64,000 bases of DNA from Burkholderia aenigmatica (GTDB lineage Bacteria; Pseudomonadota; Gammaproteobacteria; Burkholderiales; Burkholderiaceae), in NCBI RefSeq assembly GCF_902499175.1, contig NZ_CABVQC010000014.1:1-64000 (forward strand). Direction: 5' to 3'. The translations under genes were made by a program, and so were the position numbers. The number at the start of each line of letters is the position of its first letter. The first letter of the stretch is position 1. The notes under the pieces were generated by a model. That model made no database searches. It was not told where the DNA came from and saw only the letters and a program-made list of their open reading frames with translations. This document shows, one piece after another, positions 17,599-25,842 of the stretch.

Positions 17599-18662
17599 AG
17601 CGGCAGCGGCACCACGCCTTTCACGTCGTGCAGCCCGGCCGGTTCGGGCGGCAGGTAGCCCCAGTCGCCCTGCGCTGCCGCGGCATCGTTCTGCGCGGCG
17701 CCCGATGGATCGTCGGGGCGCTCGCGCGCATCGGGCGGCGTGTGACCGTCGCGTTCGTCGTTTTTCTGCGGCGCTCGGGACGATGGCGGCGTCCCCGCAT
17801 GACGCCGGTGCCGCAGCACCGCATCGGCCACGCGCTCCACATGCGACACCGTCACCGCATCGGCCTGCTCCAGTGCGGCGAGCGCGCGCGCCGCGCGCAG
17901 CATCACGAGATCGGCACGCAGCCCGTCAACGGCCGCGTCGATGCACAGCGCGCTGACGCGCGCATGGACGGCATCGTCGAAATCGAGCGCCGCCAGCCGT
18001 GCACGCGCCGCGTGAATCCGGTCGCCGAGTTCGCGCTGTGCGGATACATGGCCTGCGCGGAACGCGTCCGGATCGAGATCGAACGCGAGCCGCGCCTTCA
18101 CGATCCGCTCGCGCTGTGCGGCGTCGAAGCAATTCTCCAGTTCGACCATCAACCCGAAGCGGTCGAGCAACTGCGGACGCAGCTCGCCCTCCTCCGGATT
18201 CATCGTCCCGATCAGCACGAAGCGCGCATCGTGCGCGTGCGACACGCCATCGCGCTCGACGATGTTCACGCCGCTCGCGGCGACGTCGAGCAGCGTATCG
18301 ACGAGCCCGTCGGCGAGCAGGTTCACTTCGTCGACATACAGCACGCCGAGATGCGCCCTCGCGAGCAGGCCCGGCCGGAAGCGCACGCCATTTTCAGCGA
18401 GGGCATGCGCGAGATCGAGCGTACCGGTCACCTGCTCGTCGCTCGCCGACAGCGGCAGCGTGACGAACTGCCCTTCGGGCAACAGCTCCGCGAGGCCGCG
18501 CGCCGCGGTCGATTTCGCGGTGCCGCGCGGCCCGCTGACGAGCACGCCGCCGAGCGACGGGTCGATCGCGGCGAGCAGCAGCGCCTGCTGCAATGCGTCC
18601 TGCGCAACGAGCGCCGCAAACGGAAACACCGCGCGGGCGCGGTGCAGCGTCGGATCGGTCAT
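17586..18662 (-). CDS. Magnesium/cobalt-chelatase ATPase subunit (ChlI/BchI-like), small subunit
   Basis: 358 residues from the ATG at 18662 (MTDPTLHRARAVFPF), overlapping the cobN stop as ATGA. AAA+ motifs are present: Walker A GPRGTAKSTAARGL, Walker B GVLYVDEVNLL, and IGTMNPEEGELRPQLLDRFG (sensor 1 and arginine finger region). After residue 300 comes a Pro/Asp-rich acidic linker, the type found between AAA+ and VWA domains in ChlD. It ends LPLKKR at a slippery A7, suggesting that a fraction of ribosomes continue into the VWA frame. It powers cobalt insertion by CobN. Genes for CobS/CobT are not seen here. Confidence 0.88.
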   Translation of the reverse strand: MTDPTLHRARAVFPFAALVAQDALQQALLLAAIDPSLGGVLVSGPRGTAKSTAARGLAELLPEGQFVTLPLSASDEQVTGTLDLAHALAENGVRFRPGLLARAHLGVLYVDEVNLLADGLVDTLLDVAASGVNIVERDGVSHAHDARFVLIGTMNPEEGELRPQLLDRFGLMVELENCFDAAQRERIVKARLAFDLDPDAFRAGHVSAQRELGDRIHAARARLAALDFDDAVHARVSALCIDAAVDGLRADLVMLRAARALAALEQADAVTVSHVERVADAVLRHRRHAGTPPSSRAPQKNDERDGHTPPDARERPDDPSGAAQNDAAAAQGDWGYLPPEPAGLHDVKGVVPLPLKKR

Positions 18663-21600
18663 CGCCGTCCCCCTTCCTGGAGTTGTTCGCTCGCGAGCCA
18701 GACCGCTTCGATCCGTTCGCGATAGTCGCCCGGCTGTTGCCACAGGCCGCGCTGCATCGCCTCGACGAAGCGTTCGCAGATGCCGTGCAGCGCCTTCGGA
18801 TTGTGCCGTTCGAGGAACGCGCGGGTGGCGTCGTCGAACAGGTACGCGTCGGCGACGAGCGCGTACTGGTGGTCGGACAGCACGCGCGCGGTCGCGTCAT
18901 AGCCGTACAGGTAGTCGACGGTCGCGGCCAGCTCGGCCGCGCCCTTGTAACCATGGCGCTTCACGCCGTCGAGCCATTTCGGGTTGACGACGCGCGAGCG
19001 GATCACGCGCGCAATTTCCTCGCGCAGCGTGCGCATCTTCGGCGCGACCGGGTTCGCGTGGTCGCCGTGGTAGATGCTCGGCTGCTGCCCGGACAGGTGC
19101 CGCACGGCTGCGGTCATCCCGCCCTGGAACTGGTAGTAGTCGTTCGAATCGAGGATGTCGTGTTCGCGGCTGTCCTGGTTCTGCACGACGACGTCGATCG
19201 TCGCGAGCCGCTCGCCGAACACGTCGGCCGCCGCGTCGCCCGCGCTGTTCTGCGCATACGCATGGCCGCCCCACTGGCGGTAGGCATCGGCGAGATCGGC
19301 GTCGGTCTGCCAGCGGCGCTGGTCGATCAGGTCCTGCAGGCCCGCGCCGTAGCTGCCCGGCCGTGCGCCGAACACACGCCAGCCGGCGCGGCGCCGCGCT
19401 TCGTCCGGTGCCACGCCCTGCGCGACCCACTTCGCGCGCTCGCGCTCGATGCGCGCGCGGATCGGGTTCAGCTCCTCGGGCTCGTCGAGTGCGGCCACCG
19501 CCTGCACGGCCGCGTCGAACAGGTGCATCAGGTTCGGGAACGCGTCTCGGAAGAAGCCCGACACGCGCAGCGTCACGTCGATGCGCGGCCGGTCGAAGAT
19601 CTCGATCGGCAGGATCTCGAAGTCGGTCACGCGGTGGCTGCCGTGCGCCCATTTCGGCCGCACGCCGAGCAGCGCGAACGCCTGCGCGATGTCGTCGCCG
19701 CCCGTGCGCATCGTCGCCGTGCCCCAGACCGACAGGCCGATCGCGCGCGGATAGTCGCCATGATCCTGCAGATGGCGTTCGATCAGTTGCTGTGCGGATT
19801 TCAGGCCGAGCGACCACGCCGCCTGCGTCGGTACCGCGCGCGTGTCGACCGAGTAGAAATTGCGACCGGTCGGCAGCACGTCGGGCCGGCCGCGCGATGG
19901 CGAGCCGCTCGGCCCCGGCGGCACGAAGCGGCCGTCGAGCCCGCGCAGCAGCTGACGCATTTCCTCGCCGCCACACGCGTCGAGCGCGGGCAGCAGCATC
20001 TCACGGACACGCTCGATCACGGCGAGCGTGTGCGGCCAGTCGCCGGGAGGCGTCGCATCGGTACCTGCGTTACCGCCGTCGGCTGCGCACAGTCCGTCCA
20101 GCCACTGCTGCGCAAGCCGTTCGAGCCGCTCGCGCGTATCGCCCGCATGGCGCCACGGCGATGCGTCGAGCGCCTGCAGGATCGCCGGGCGCGGGCCGAC
20201 CCACGGCGCGGCCCAGTCGGCCGCGAGCGGATCGAAGTCATCGCCGAGTGCGAGATCGCGCGCGAGCGCGCCGATCAGTCCTGCGCGTGCTCCCTTGCCG
20301 TCGCCGACCGGAAAGCGCGCGAGCGCGAGCAGCGTGTCGCGCCGCTGACGATCGGCCGGCGACGCGCCGAACACGTGCAGCCCGTCGCGGATCTGCGCTT
20401 CCTTCAATTCGCACAGCCACGCATCGACACGCGTGAGCAGCGCATCCTCGTCGCCCGTATCGCGCGGCGGCGACACGCTCAGTTCGTCGTGCAACCGGTG
20501 TTCGGCGATCGTCGCGAGGATCGTCTTGCGCAGCAGCTTCGCGCGCCGCCCGTCGACCATCAGCGCTTCGTAGTATTCGTCGACCTGCCGCTCGAGATCC
20601 TGCAGCGGGCCGTAGTTTTCCGCGCGCGTGAGCGGCGGCATCAGGTGATCGATGATCACCGCCTGCGCGCGACGCTTCGCCTGGCTGCCCTCGCCCGGAT
20701 CGTTGACAATGAACGGATACAGGTGCGGCAGCGGCCCGAGCGTCAGGTCGGGCCAGCACGCGTCGGACAGCGCGACGCTCTTGCCTGGCAGCCATTCCAG
20801 GTTGCCGTGCTTGCCGAGGTGGATCACCGCGTCGATGCGATACGCGTCGCGCAGCCAGAAATAGAACGCGAGATACGCGTGCGGCGGCACGAGATCCGCA
20901 TCGTGGTAGCTCGCGTAGTCGTTCTCGCCGCGCGAGCGCGACGGCTGGATGCCGACGAACACGTTGCCGGCACGCCAGCCGGCGATCGTGAAGCGCCCTT
21001 GCCGCAGCGTCGGATCGGCTTCGGGCGGACCCCAGCGCTCGTTCAGCGCGTCGCGCACGGCCGCCGGCAGCCGCGCGAAACGGGCGACGTAGTCGGCCAG
21101 CGGGAAGCTCTGGAATGCGGGGCGCAACGCATGCACGGCCGCGTCGTTGGTCACGCCTTCGGTGAGCCGCGCGATCAGCGCGTCACCGTCGGGCGGCAGG
21201 TCGGCCACCGCGTAGCCCGCGTCGCGCAGCGCCGCGAGCACGCGCAGCGCGGACGCCGGCGTGTCGAGCCCGACGCCGTTGCCGATCCGACCTTCGCTTT
21301 GCGGATAGTTCGCGAGAATCAGCGCGACGCGCTTGTCGGCGTTGTCGAGCGTGCGCAGCCGGCACCAGCCGTGCGCGAGCGCCGCGACGAACGCGATCCG
21401 CTCGGCGTCCGGCTGGTAGCGCACGACGTCGACCTCGGTATGCGGGCAGCGGTACGCGAGCCCCTTGAAGCTCACCGCGCGCGTGACAATGCGCCCGTCG
21501 ACCTCGGGCAGCGCGATGTGCATCGCGATATCGCGCGCATGCAGGCCCTGGTTGTCGGCCACCCACGCGTCGCGATTGCCGCCGGACAGGATCACCTGCA

Positions 21601-22468
21601 GGACCGGCGCGTCGCCGGCGAGCACGTCGTGCTCGGGGCTGTCGATCGCGCCGGCCGCGAACGCGGTCGTGTTCAGCACGAGCGCGACGTCGTGCGTGTC
21701 GCAGAGCTGCGTGATGACTTCGCGGCTCACCGCGTCCTTCAGCGACGTGACCGCGATCGGCAGCGGATTCAGCCCTTCGGCGACGAGCGCATCGGCCAGC
21801 GCGTCGAACACGGCCGTGTTCGCGGCCTGCCAGTGCGCACGATAGAACAGGATCGCGACGACGGGCGCGCCGGGCGTCCAGCGCGGCCGCCAGTCGTCGA
21901 CGCTCGCGCGGTCGCGCGCCAGGTGATACAGCGCGGCGGCCGGCAGCGGGCGCGGCAGTTCGGGCTCTTCGCCGAACCCGAGCGTATGGAATGCAATGCT
22001 GCGCAGCAGCGCCTCGGCGTTGTGCACGCCGCCTTCACGCAGGTAGCGCCACCACAGCCGGCACAGGTCGGGCGCGATCGTGCTCTTCGCGACGAGGTTC
22101 GGGTCTTCCTGCAGGTCGCCCGAGAACATCGCGAGCTGCTGCTTGCGTTTCGACGCGAGCGACACGGCCTGCTCGATCCCGTACGGCCAGTACGCCTCGC
22201 CGCCGAGATGATCGATCACGACCGACTTCGCATGCTGCAGCACGTCGTCGACGTAGAAGTCGACCGACGCCGGTTGCCGCAGGAACGTGACGTTCGCGAG
22301 CCGCACGCTCGGGAAGCCGGCCGGCAGGTGCGGCACGACGCTCGCCAGCAGCGACAGTGTCGTGTCGGCCGAGCTCAGGATCACGATGTCGGCCGGCTGC
22401 TGGTCGATCCGGACGACGCCCTGCGTGTCGTCGACGAAGCCGCCCGGCGTGGTGCGCAGCAAATGCAT
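18659..22468 (-). CDS. cobN: Cobaltochelatase large subunit CobN
   Basis: 1269 residues, the usual length for CobN/BchH-type subunits, starting MHLLRTTPGGFVDD. It carries characteristic segments such as ILFYRAHWQAANTAVFDALA near residue 210, HLGKHGNLEWLPGKSVALS around 550 (metal/tetrapyrrole binding region) and IGLSVWGTATMRTGGDDIAQ around 910. CobN binds hydrogenobyrinic acid a,c-diamide and inserts cobalt with ATP supplied by the adjacent AAA+/VWA subunit. It follows cobW by 6 nt and overlaps the ATPase gene by 4 nt, so cobW-cobN-ATPase-VWA are one transcript controlled by the riboswitch at 23911-24142. Confidence 0.97.
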   Translation of the reverse strand: MHLLRTTPGGFVDDTQGVVRIDQQPADIVILSSADTTLSLLASVVPHLPAGFPSVRLANVTFLRQPASVDFYVDDVLQHAKSVVIDHLGGEAYWPYGIEQAVSLASKRKQQLAMFSGDLQEDPNLVAKSTIAPDLCRLWWRYLREGGVHNAEALLRSIAFHTLGFGEEPELPRPLPAAALYHLARDRASVDDWRPRWTPGAPVVAILFYRAHWQAANTAVFDALADALVAEGLNPLPIAVTSLKDAVSREVITQLCDTHDVALVLNTTAFAAGAIDSPEHDVLAGDAPVLQVILSGGNRDAWVADNQGLHARDIAMHIALPEVDGRIVTRAVSFKGLAYRCPHTEVDVVRYQPDAERIAFVAALAHGWCRLRTLDNADKRVALILANYPQSEGRIGNGVGLDTPASALRVLAALRDAGYAVADLPPDGDALIARLTEGVTNDAAVHALRPAFQSFPLADYVARFARLPAAVRDALNERWGPPEADPTLRQGRFTIAGWRAGNVFVGIQPSRSRGENDYASYHDADLVPPHAYLAFYFWLRDAYRIDAVIHLGKHGNLEWLPGKSVALSDACWPDLTLGPLPHLYPFIVNDPGEGSQAKRRAQAVIIDHLMPPLTRAENYGPLQDLERQVDEYYEALMVDGRRAKLLRKTILATIAEHRLHDELSVSPPRDTGDEDALLTRVDAWLCELKEAQIRDGLHVFGASPADRQRRDTLLALARFPVGDGKGARAGLIGALARDLALGDDFDPLAADWAAPWVGPRPAILQALDASPWRHAGDTRERLERLAQQWLDGLCAADGGNAGTDATPPGDWPHTLAVIERVREMLLPALDACGGEEMRQLLRGLDGRFVPPGPSGSPSRGRPDVLPTGRNFYSVDTRAVPTQAAWSLGLKSAQQLIERHLQDHGDYPRAIGLSVWGTATMRTGGDDIAQAFALLGVRPKWAHGSHRVTDFEILPIEIFDRPRIDVTLRVSGFFRDAFPNLMHLFDAAVQAVAALDEPEELNPIRARIERERAKWVAQGVAPDEARRRAGWRVFGARPGSYGAGLQDLIDQRRWQTDADLADAYRQWGGHAYAQNSAGDAAADVFGERLATIDVVVQNQDSREHDILDSNDYYQFQGGMTAAVRHLSGQQPSIYHGDHANPVAPKMRTLREEIARVIRSRVVNPKWLDGVKRHGYKGAAELAATVDYLYGYDATARVLSDHQYALVADAYLFDDATRAFLERHNPKALHGICERFVEAMQRGLWQQPGDYRERIEAVWLASEQLQEGGRR

Positions 22469-22474
22469 CGTGCG

Positions 22475-23563
22475 TTACGCCTGTTGCGGTTCGGCCGCGC
22501 ACGCGGCGTCGAACGCGCGTTGCAGCGCGGCCGCGTCGAGATCCTCGCCGATCAGCACGAAGCGGCTCGCGCGCGTTTCGCCGTCCTGCCAGCGACGGTC
22601 GAAATAGCTGTCGAAGCGGCGGCCGACGCCCTGGATCACGAGGCGCATCGGCGCGCCGGGCAGCGCGGCGAAGCCTTTCGCGCGATAGATCGTGTGCGCT
22701 TCGACGACACGCTGCAGCGCGGCGATCGTCGCTTCGCGCGTGCCGGCGTCGCCCGACACGACGACCGAGTCGAAATCGTCGTGATGGTGATCGTGATCAC
22801 CGTCGTCGGCCGAGCCGTGATGGTCGTGACGCAGGTGGATCGTTTCTTCCGATGCCGATTCGAGACCGAGCAGCATCGCGAGATCGAGCTCGCCGCGCGT
22901 CGCGCGCACGATCTTCACCTGCGGCGGGATTTCGTCGCGAATCGCGGTTTCGATCTGCGCGAACGCTGCGTCGCCGACGAGATCGGCCTTGTTCACGATC
23001 ACGAGATCGGCGGACGACAGTTGATCGGCGAACAGCTCGTGCAGCGGCGATTCATGATCGAGGTTCGGATCGGCGCGGCGCTGCGCGTCGACGGCCTGCG
23101 GGTTTTCCGCGAACTGGCCGCTTGCGGCGGCCGGCCCGTCGACCACGGTCACGACCGCGTCGACTGTGAAGCTGTTGCGGATCGTCGGCCAGTTGAACGC
23201 CTGCACGAGCGGCTTCGGCAGCGCGAGGCCCGAGGTTTCGATCAGCACGTGGTCGATGTCCGCACGCCGCTCGACGAGCGCTTCCATCACCGGATAGAAC
23301 TCTTCCTGCACGGTGCAGCACAGGCAGCCGTTCGCGAGTTCGTAGAGCTGGCCCGACGCTTCGCCCTGCGCCCCCTCGGCATCCTCGCAGCCGATGCCGC
23401 AGCCCTTGAGGATTTCGCCGTCGATGCCGAGCTCGCCGAATTCGTTGACGATCACCGCGATGCGGCGGCCTTCGGCGTGCTGCAGGATGTGGCGCATCAG
23501 CGTCGTCTTGCCGCTGCCGAGAAAGCCCGTGACGATCGTGACGGGAAGCTTGCGCATGGTCAT
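22475..23563 (-). CDS. cobW: CobW GTPase, cobalt-handling protein
   Basis: 362 residues with GFLGSGKTT (residues 13-21, P-loop), the CLCC metal-binding motif at about 80-83, IETSGLALP and NKADLV (guanine specificity). The His/Asp-rich stretch near residues 243-263 contains HDHH and HDHHHDD. This is the COG0523 metallochaperone family; CobW is thought to deliver Co(II) to the CobN chelatase. The ATG at 23563 follows GTAGGTCC-type weak ribosome-binding sequence. Its place directly before cobN and after a cobalamin riboswitch supports CobW rather than a zinc-related paralogue. Confidence 0.95.
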   Translation of the reverse strand: MTMRKLPVTIVTGFLGSGKTTLMRHILQHAEGRRIAVIVNEFGELGIDGEILKGCGIGCEDAEGAQGEASGQLYELANGCLCCTVQEEFYPVMEALVERRADIDHVLIETSGLALPKPLVQAFNWPTIRNSFTVDAVVTVVDGPAAASGQFAENPQAVDAQRRADPNLDHESPLHELFADQLSSADLVIVNKADLVGDAAFAQIETAIRDEIPPQVKIVRATRGELDLAMLLGLESASEETIHLRHDHHGSADDGDHDHHHDDFDSVVVSGDAGTREATIAALQRVVEAHTIYRAKGFAALPGAPMRLVIQGVGRRFDSYFDRRWQDGETRASRFVLIGEDLDAAALQRAFDAACAAEPQQA

Positions 23564-23588
23564 GGTAGGTCCTGTGTCGAAAATGGAA

Positions 23589-23705
23589 TCAGCCCGGGAT
23601 CGTCGCGTCGATGGCGGCGTGGCAGTTCATCTGGCGGATCGCGGGCATGCCGCCGCGCGATCCGGACGGACAGTCGCGGGACGGGCGGAACGACGAAGCG
23701 GACAT
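23589..23705 (-). CDS. Possible 38-residue small protein between riboswitch and cobW
   Basis: An ATG at 23705 preceded by AAGGA opens a 38-codon frame (starts MSASSFRPSRDCPSGSRGG) ending 25 nt before cobW. Almost every codon ends in G or C, as in the neighbouring real genes. Two Cys and a Met-rich segment (GMPAIRQMNCH) are present. It could be a leader or small metal-related protein translated ahead of cobW. I do not recognise a family, and random occurrence cannot be excluded in such GC-rich DNA. Confidence 0.45.
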   Translation of the reverse strand: MSASSFRPSRDCPSGSRGGMPAIRQMNCHAAIDATIPG

Positions 23706-23910
23706 GGTGCTTCCTTGCGAACGGTCGACATCGTGAATGCCAACACGGCTGCCGCCGGCCCGGTGCGCACCGCCTGCCGTTCGCCACGCCGGCCGGCGCG
23801 GGTTGGCGCGACGGCGGATCGGCGGAGGAAGCGGGCAACACGCGGGCGTCGGGCCTGCTGCGGCCGTGGACGATGCGCCGCCTCCCCGCGGCGCTGAACC
23901 CCAACGTTTA

Positions 23911-24142
23911 GGCCGGTATCCGGGCTGACGAACACACCGCTTCGCCTTCCCGGATGCACGCGGCATCCAGTGGCGGTCGTCCGCATGCGCGCGGCATGCG
24001 GCGAAGCGGCGTTGCGTGGCGCTTCTTGCGCGACGCGTTCGCTTACCGTTGCGGGGGCAGCACAGGTTGGCTCGACTGCGGCGCAGGCAGGCTCCCTGTT
24101 TCCCGTTTAACTGCGCGCGCCGGAGCGGCGCGCGCGAGCACC
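23911..24142 (-). ncRNA. Cobalamin riboswitch upstream of cobW-cobN
   Basis: On the minus strand the segment starts GGTGCTCGCG and continues with AAACGGGAAACAGGGAGCC and the B12 box CTGCCCCCGCAACGGTAAGC. It closes with GCCACTGG, CCGGGAAGGCGAAGC and GTCAGCCCGGATACCGGCC. These are the ordered conserved blocks of the AdoCbl aptamer. About 200 nt of leader separate it from the small ORF and cobW. It is arranged back to back with the rightward riboswitch at 24293. Confidence 0.95.
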
Positions 24143-24154
24143 AAAACGCGTGCG

Positions 24155-24184
24155 AGTGTAGGCGGCGCGGGCGGGGAGCGTCAA
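24155..24184 (-). promoter_or_regulatory. Candidate sigma-70 promoter for the cobW-cobN riboswitch transcript
   Basis: On the minus strand TTGACG (24184-24179) and TACACT (24160-24155) are separated by 18 nt. Transcription would begin around 24148, just before the first aptamer bases at 24142. Good position and good hexamers. Confidence 0.5.
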
Positions 24185-24292
24185 GGCGGAGCGGGCCACC
24201 GGGCCCGGTTCCGGATGGCCGGCGCACGTGGCCGAACGCCGTGCGCAGTGGTTCGCGCGGGTGGATCGCTGTGCTATCGTAGCGCCGCGTTC

Positions 24293-24494
24293 GGTGCTCG
24301 CATGCGCATTCCGTGCATGCAGTTAAACGGGAAACAGGAGGCGGACCACCGCCCGGCCTGTGCTGTCCCCGCAACGGTACGCCGCCCGCGCGACGCGCTT
24401 CCCCGCGCACGCGCCCAGGCCGCCCACGATGCCACTGCCCTTCAGCCGGGCGGGAAGGCCGCGGCCTGGCAAGCGGCCAGCCCGGATACCGGCC
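24293..24494 (+). ncRNA. Cobalamin riboswitch upstream of cobA-cobE-cobO-cobB
   Basis: Begins GGTGCTCGCATGCG and has TTAAACGGGAAACAGGAGGC, the B12 box CTGTCCCCGCAACGGTA, then GATGCCACTG, GCGGGAAGGCCGCGGC and the closing CAGCCCGGATACCGGCC. It is an AdoCbl-type aptamer. A possible extended -10 (TGC TATCGT, 24272-24280) lies just upstream. It controls the rightward cobalamin genes. Its AAACGGGAAACAGG block is shared with the divergent copy at 23911-24142. Confidence 0.95.
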
Positions 24495-24503
24495 GACGCA
24501 AGG

Positions 24504-24522
24504 GGCGAGCCCGAGGCTCGCC
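24504..24522 (+). other. Hairpin in the expression platform of the cobA riboswitch
   Basis: GGCGAGCC-CGA-GGCTCGCC forms a perfect 8-bp stem with a 3-nt loop, ten nt after the aptamer ends. There is no U-tract, so it is not a simple intrinsic terminator. It may be part of the switching region. No gene is seen in 24523-24681. Confidence 0.4.
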
Positions 24523-24681
24523 GAACGCCCGATCCGCGGGGGACGGATGGGGTGCGCATTCCGCCCGCGTCCGCGCGGGCTTCGTTAGATCCGTCATGCG
24601 TTTCCTGTCTGCTGGCCGCCGCCGTGCCGCCCGCCTGCCCTGTTCCACTGTTTCGACACGGTGCGCACCGTGCCGCGCCCG

Positions 24682-25431
24682 ATGAGCCGCGCCTGGCTCA
24701 TCGGCGCCGGCCCCGGCGACGCCGACCTGCTGACGCTCAAGGCCGTCCGTGCGATCGGCGCGGCGGACGTGCTGCTCGTCGACGATCTCGTGAATCCCGA
24801 CGTGTTGCGCCATGCGCGTGCCGATGCGCAGATCGAGCACGTCGGCAAGCGTGGCGGCCATGCATCGACGCCGCAGGAGACGATCGTCGCCGCGATGCTC
24901 GCGCATCTGCGCGCGGGCCGCAGCGTCGCGCGGCTCAAGGGCGGCGATCCGTTCGTGTTCGGCCGCGGCGGCGAGGAACTGGCCGCACTCGGCGCGGCGG
25001 GATTCGCGGTCGAGGTCGTGAACGGCGTCACCGCGGGCATCGCCGCGCCGGCCGCGCTCGGCATTCCGGTCACGCAACGCGGCGACGCCCAGGGCGTGAT
25101 CTTCGTCACGGGCCACGGCGCGGGCGCCGGCGAACCCGACTGGCGCGCGCTCGCGGCCACGCGCATGACGATCGTCATCTACATGGGCATTCGCCGCCTC
25201 GACACGATTGCAGCCGCGCTGCGTGAAGGCGGCCTGCCCGGCGATACGCCGTGCGCGGCGATCGAGAACGCGACGCGCCCCGAACAACGGCACGTGCTCG
25301 CGACGCTCGACACCCTCGTCGAACGCATCGGTGCGACTGGCATCGGCTCGCCGGCCATCGTCGTAATCGGCCGCGTCGCGGCGTTCGCCGGCGATCCCGC
25401 GGTACGTGCCGCGCTCGGCAGCGGCGCATGA
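24682..25431 (+). CDS. cobA: Uroporphyrinogen-III C-methyltransferase
   Basis: 249 residues from the ATG at 24682 (MSRAWLIGAGPGDADLLTL); an in-frame GTG at 24661 adds only 7 residues. It contains DVLLVDDLVN, RLKGGDPFVFGRGGEE and VVNGVTAGIAAPAALGIPVT, the SAM-binding and substrate motifs of SUMT. CobA adds two methyl groups to uroporphyrinogen III to give precorrin-2, the branch point to cobalamin and siroheme. It lacks the CysG dehydrogenase/ferrochelatase half, as expected for a dedicated cobalamin enzyme. The stop overlaps cobE. Confidence 0.95.
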   Translation: MSRAWLIGAGPGDADLLTLKAVRAIGAADVLLVDDLVNPDVLRHARADAQIEHVGKRGGHASTPQETIVAAMLAHLRAGRSVARLKGGDPFVFGRGGEELAALGAAGFAVEVVNGVTAGIAAPAALGIPVTQRGDAQGVIFVTGHGAGAGEPDWRALAATRMTIVIYMGIRRLDTIAAALREGGLPGDTPCAAIENATRPEQRHVLATLDTLVERIGATGIGSPAIVVIGRVAAFAGDPAVRAALGSGA

Positions 25432-25805
25432 TGCGCGTCGCGCTCGGCGTCGGTTTCCGCGCGGGCGTGACGGCCGCGCAACTCGATACCGCGATCCGCG
25501 CGGCGCTGACCCTGTACCCGGGCGCCGAACCGGCGCTCGTTGCGACGCTCGCCGACAAGGCGCGTGCCCGCGCGCTGCGCACGCTGTGCGCGCGCCGCGG
25601 CTGGCCGCTCGTCGTGTTCGACGCGGCACGGCTCGCGCGCCGCCCGGAACTGGCCGCAAGCGGCCCGTCGGATGCCGCGCTCGCCCGCTTTGGCGTCGCG
25701 GGCGTAGCCGAGCCGTGCGCGCAGCTGGCGGCGCCGCACGGCCGGCTGCTGGGCCCCAAATCGATCCGGGACGGCGTGACGGTCGCGCTCGCCGGCCCGC
25801 TCTGA
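25428..25805 (+). CDS. cobE: CobE / CbiG C-terminal-like cobalamin biosynthesis protein
   Basis: 125 residues starting MMRVALGVGFRAGVTAAQLD, with a second ATG one codon later. GVGFRAG, LATLADKARARAL, WPLVVFDAARLA, GVAGVAEPCAQLAA and GRLLGPKSIRDGVTVALA match the CbiG C-terminal domain family to which CobE belongs. CobE's exact role in the oxygen-dependent pathway is not settled. A degenerate copy of this domain appears inside the CbiG-CobJ fusion at 3842-5566. It overlaps the cobA stop and precedes cobO by 37 nt. Confidence 0.85.
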   Translation: MMRVALGVGFRAGVTAAQLDTAIRAALTLYPGAEPALVATLADKARARALRTLCARRGWPLVVFDAARLARRPELAASGPSDAALARFGVAGVAEPCAQLAAPHGRLLGPKSIRDGVTVALAGPL

Positions 25806-25842
25806 ACCCTTTGTTTCGCTTTCTTTCGACAGGACCAATCCG

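Noticed and set aside
23560-23904. 114-residue minus-strand frame next to cobW
   Set aside because: Overlaps the cobW start and the short coding-like frame in another phase; Arg/Pro-rich without motifs.
18593-23911. Very long open frame on the plus strand opposite cobN and cobW
   Set aside because: It is a mirror of the GC-rich codon use of cobN/cobW, and its translation is Arg/His/Asp-rich low-complexity sequence with no recognisable domain.
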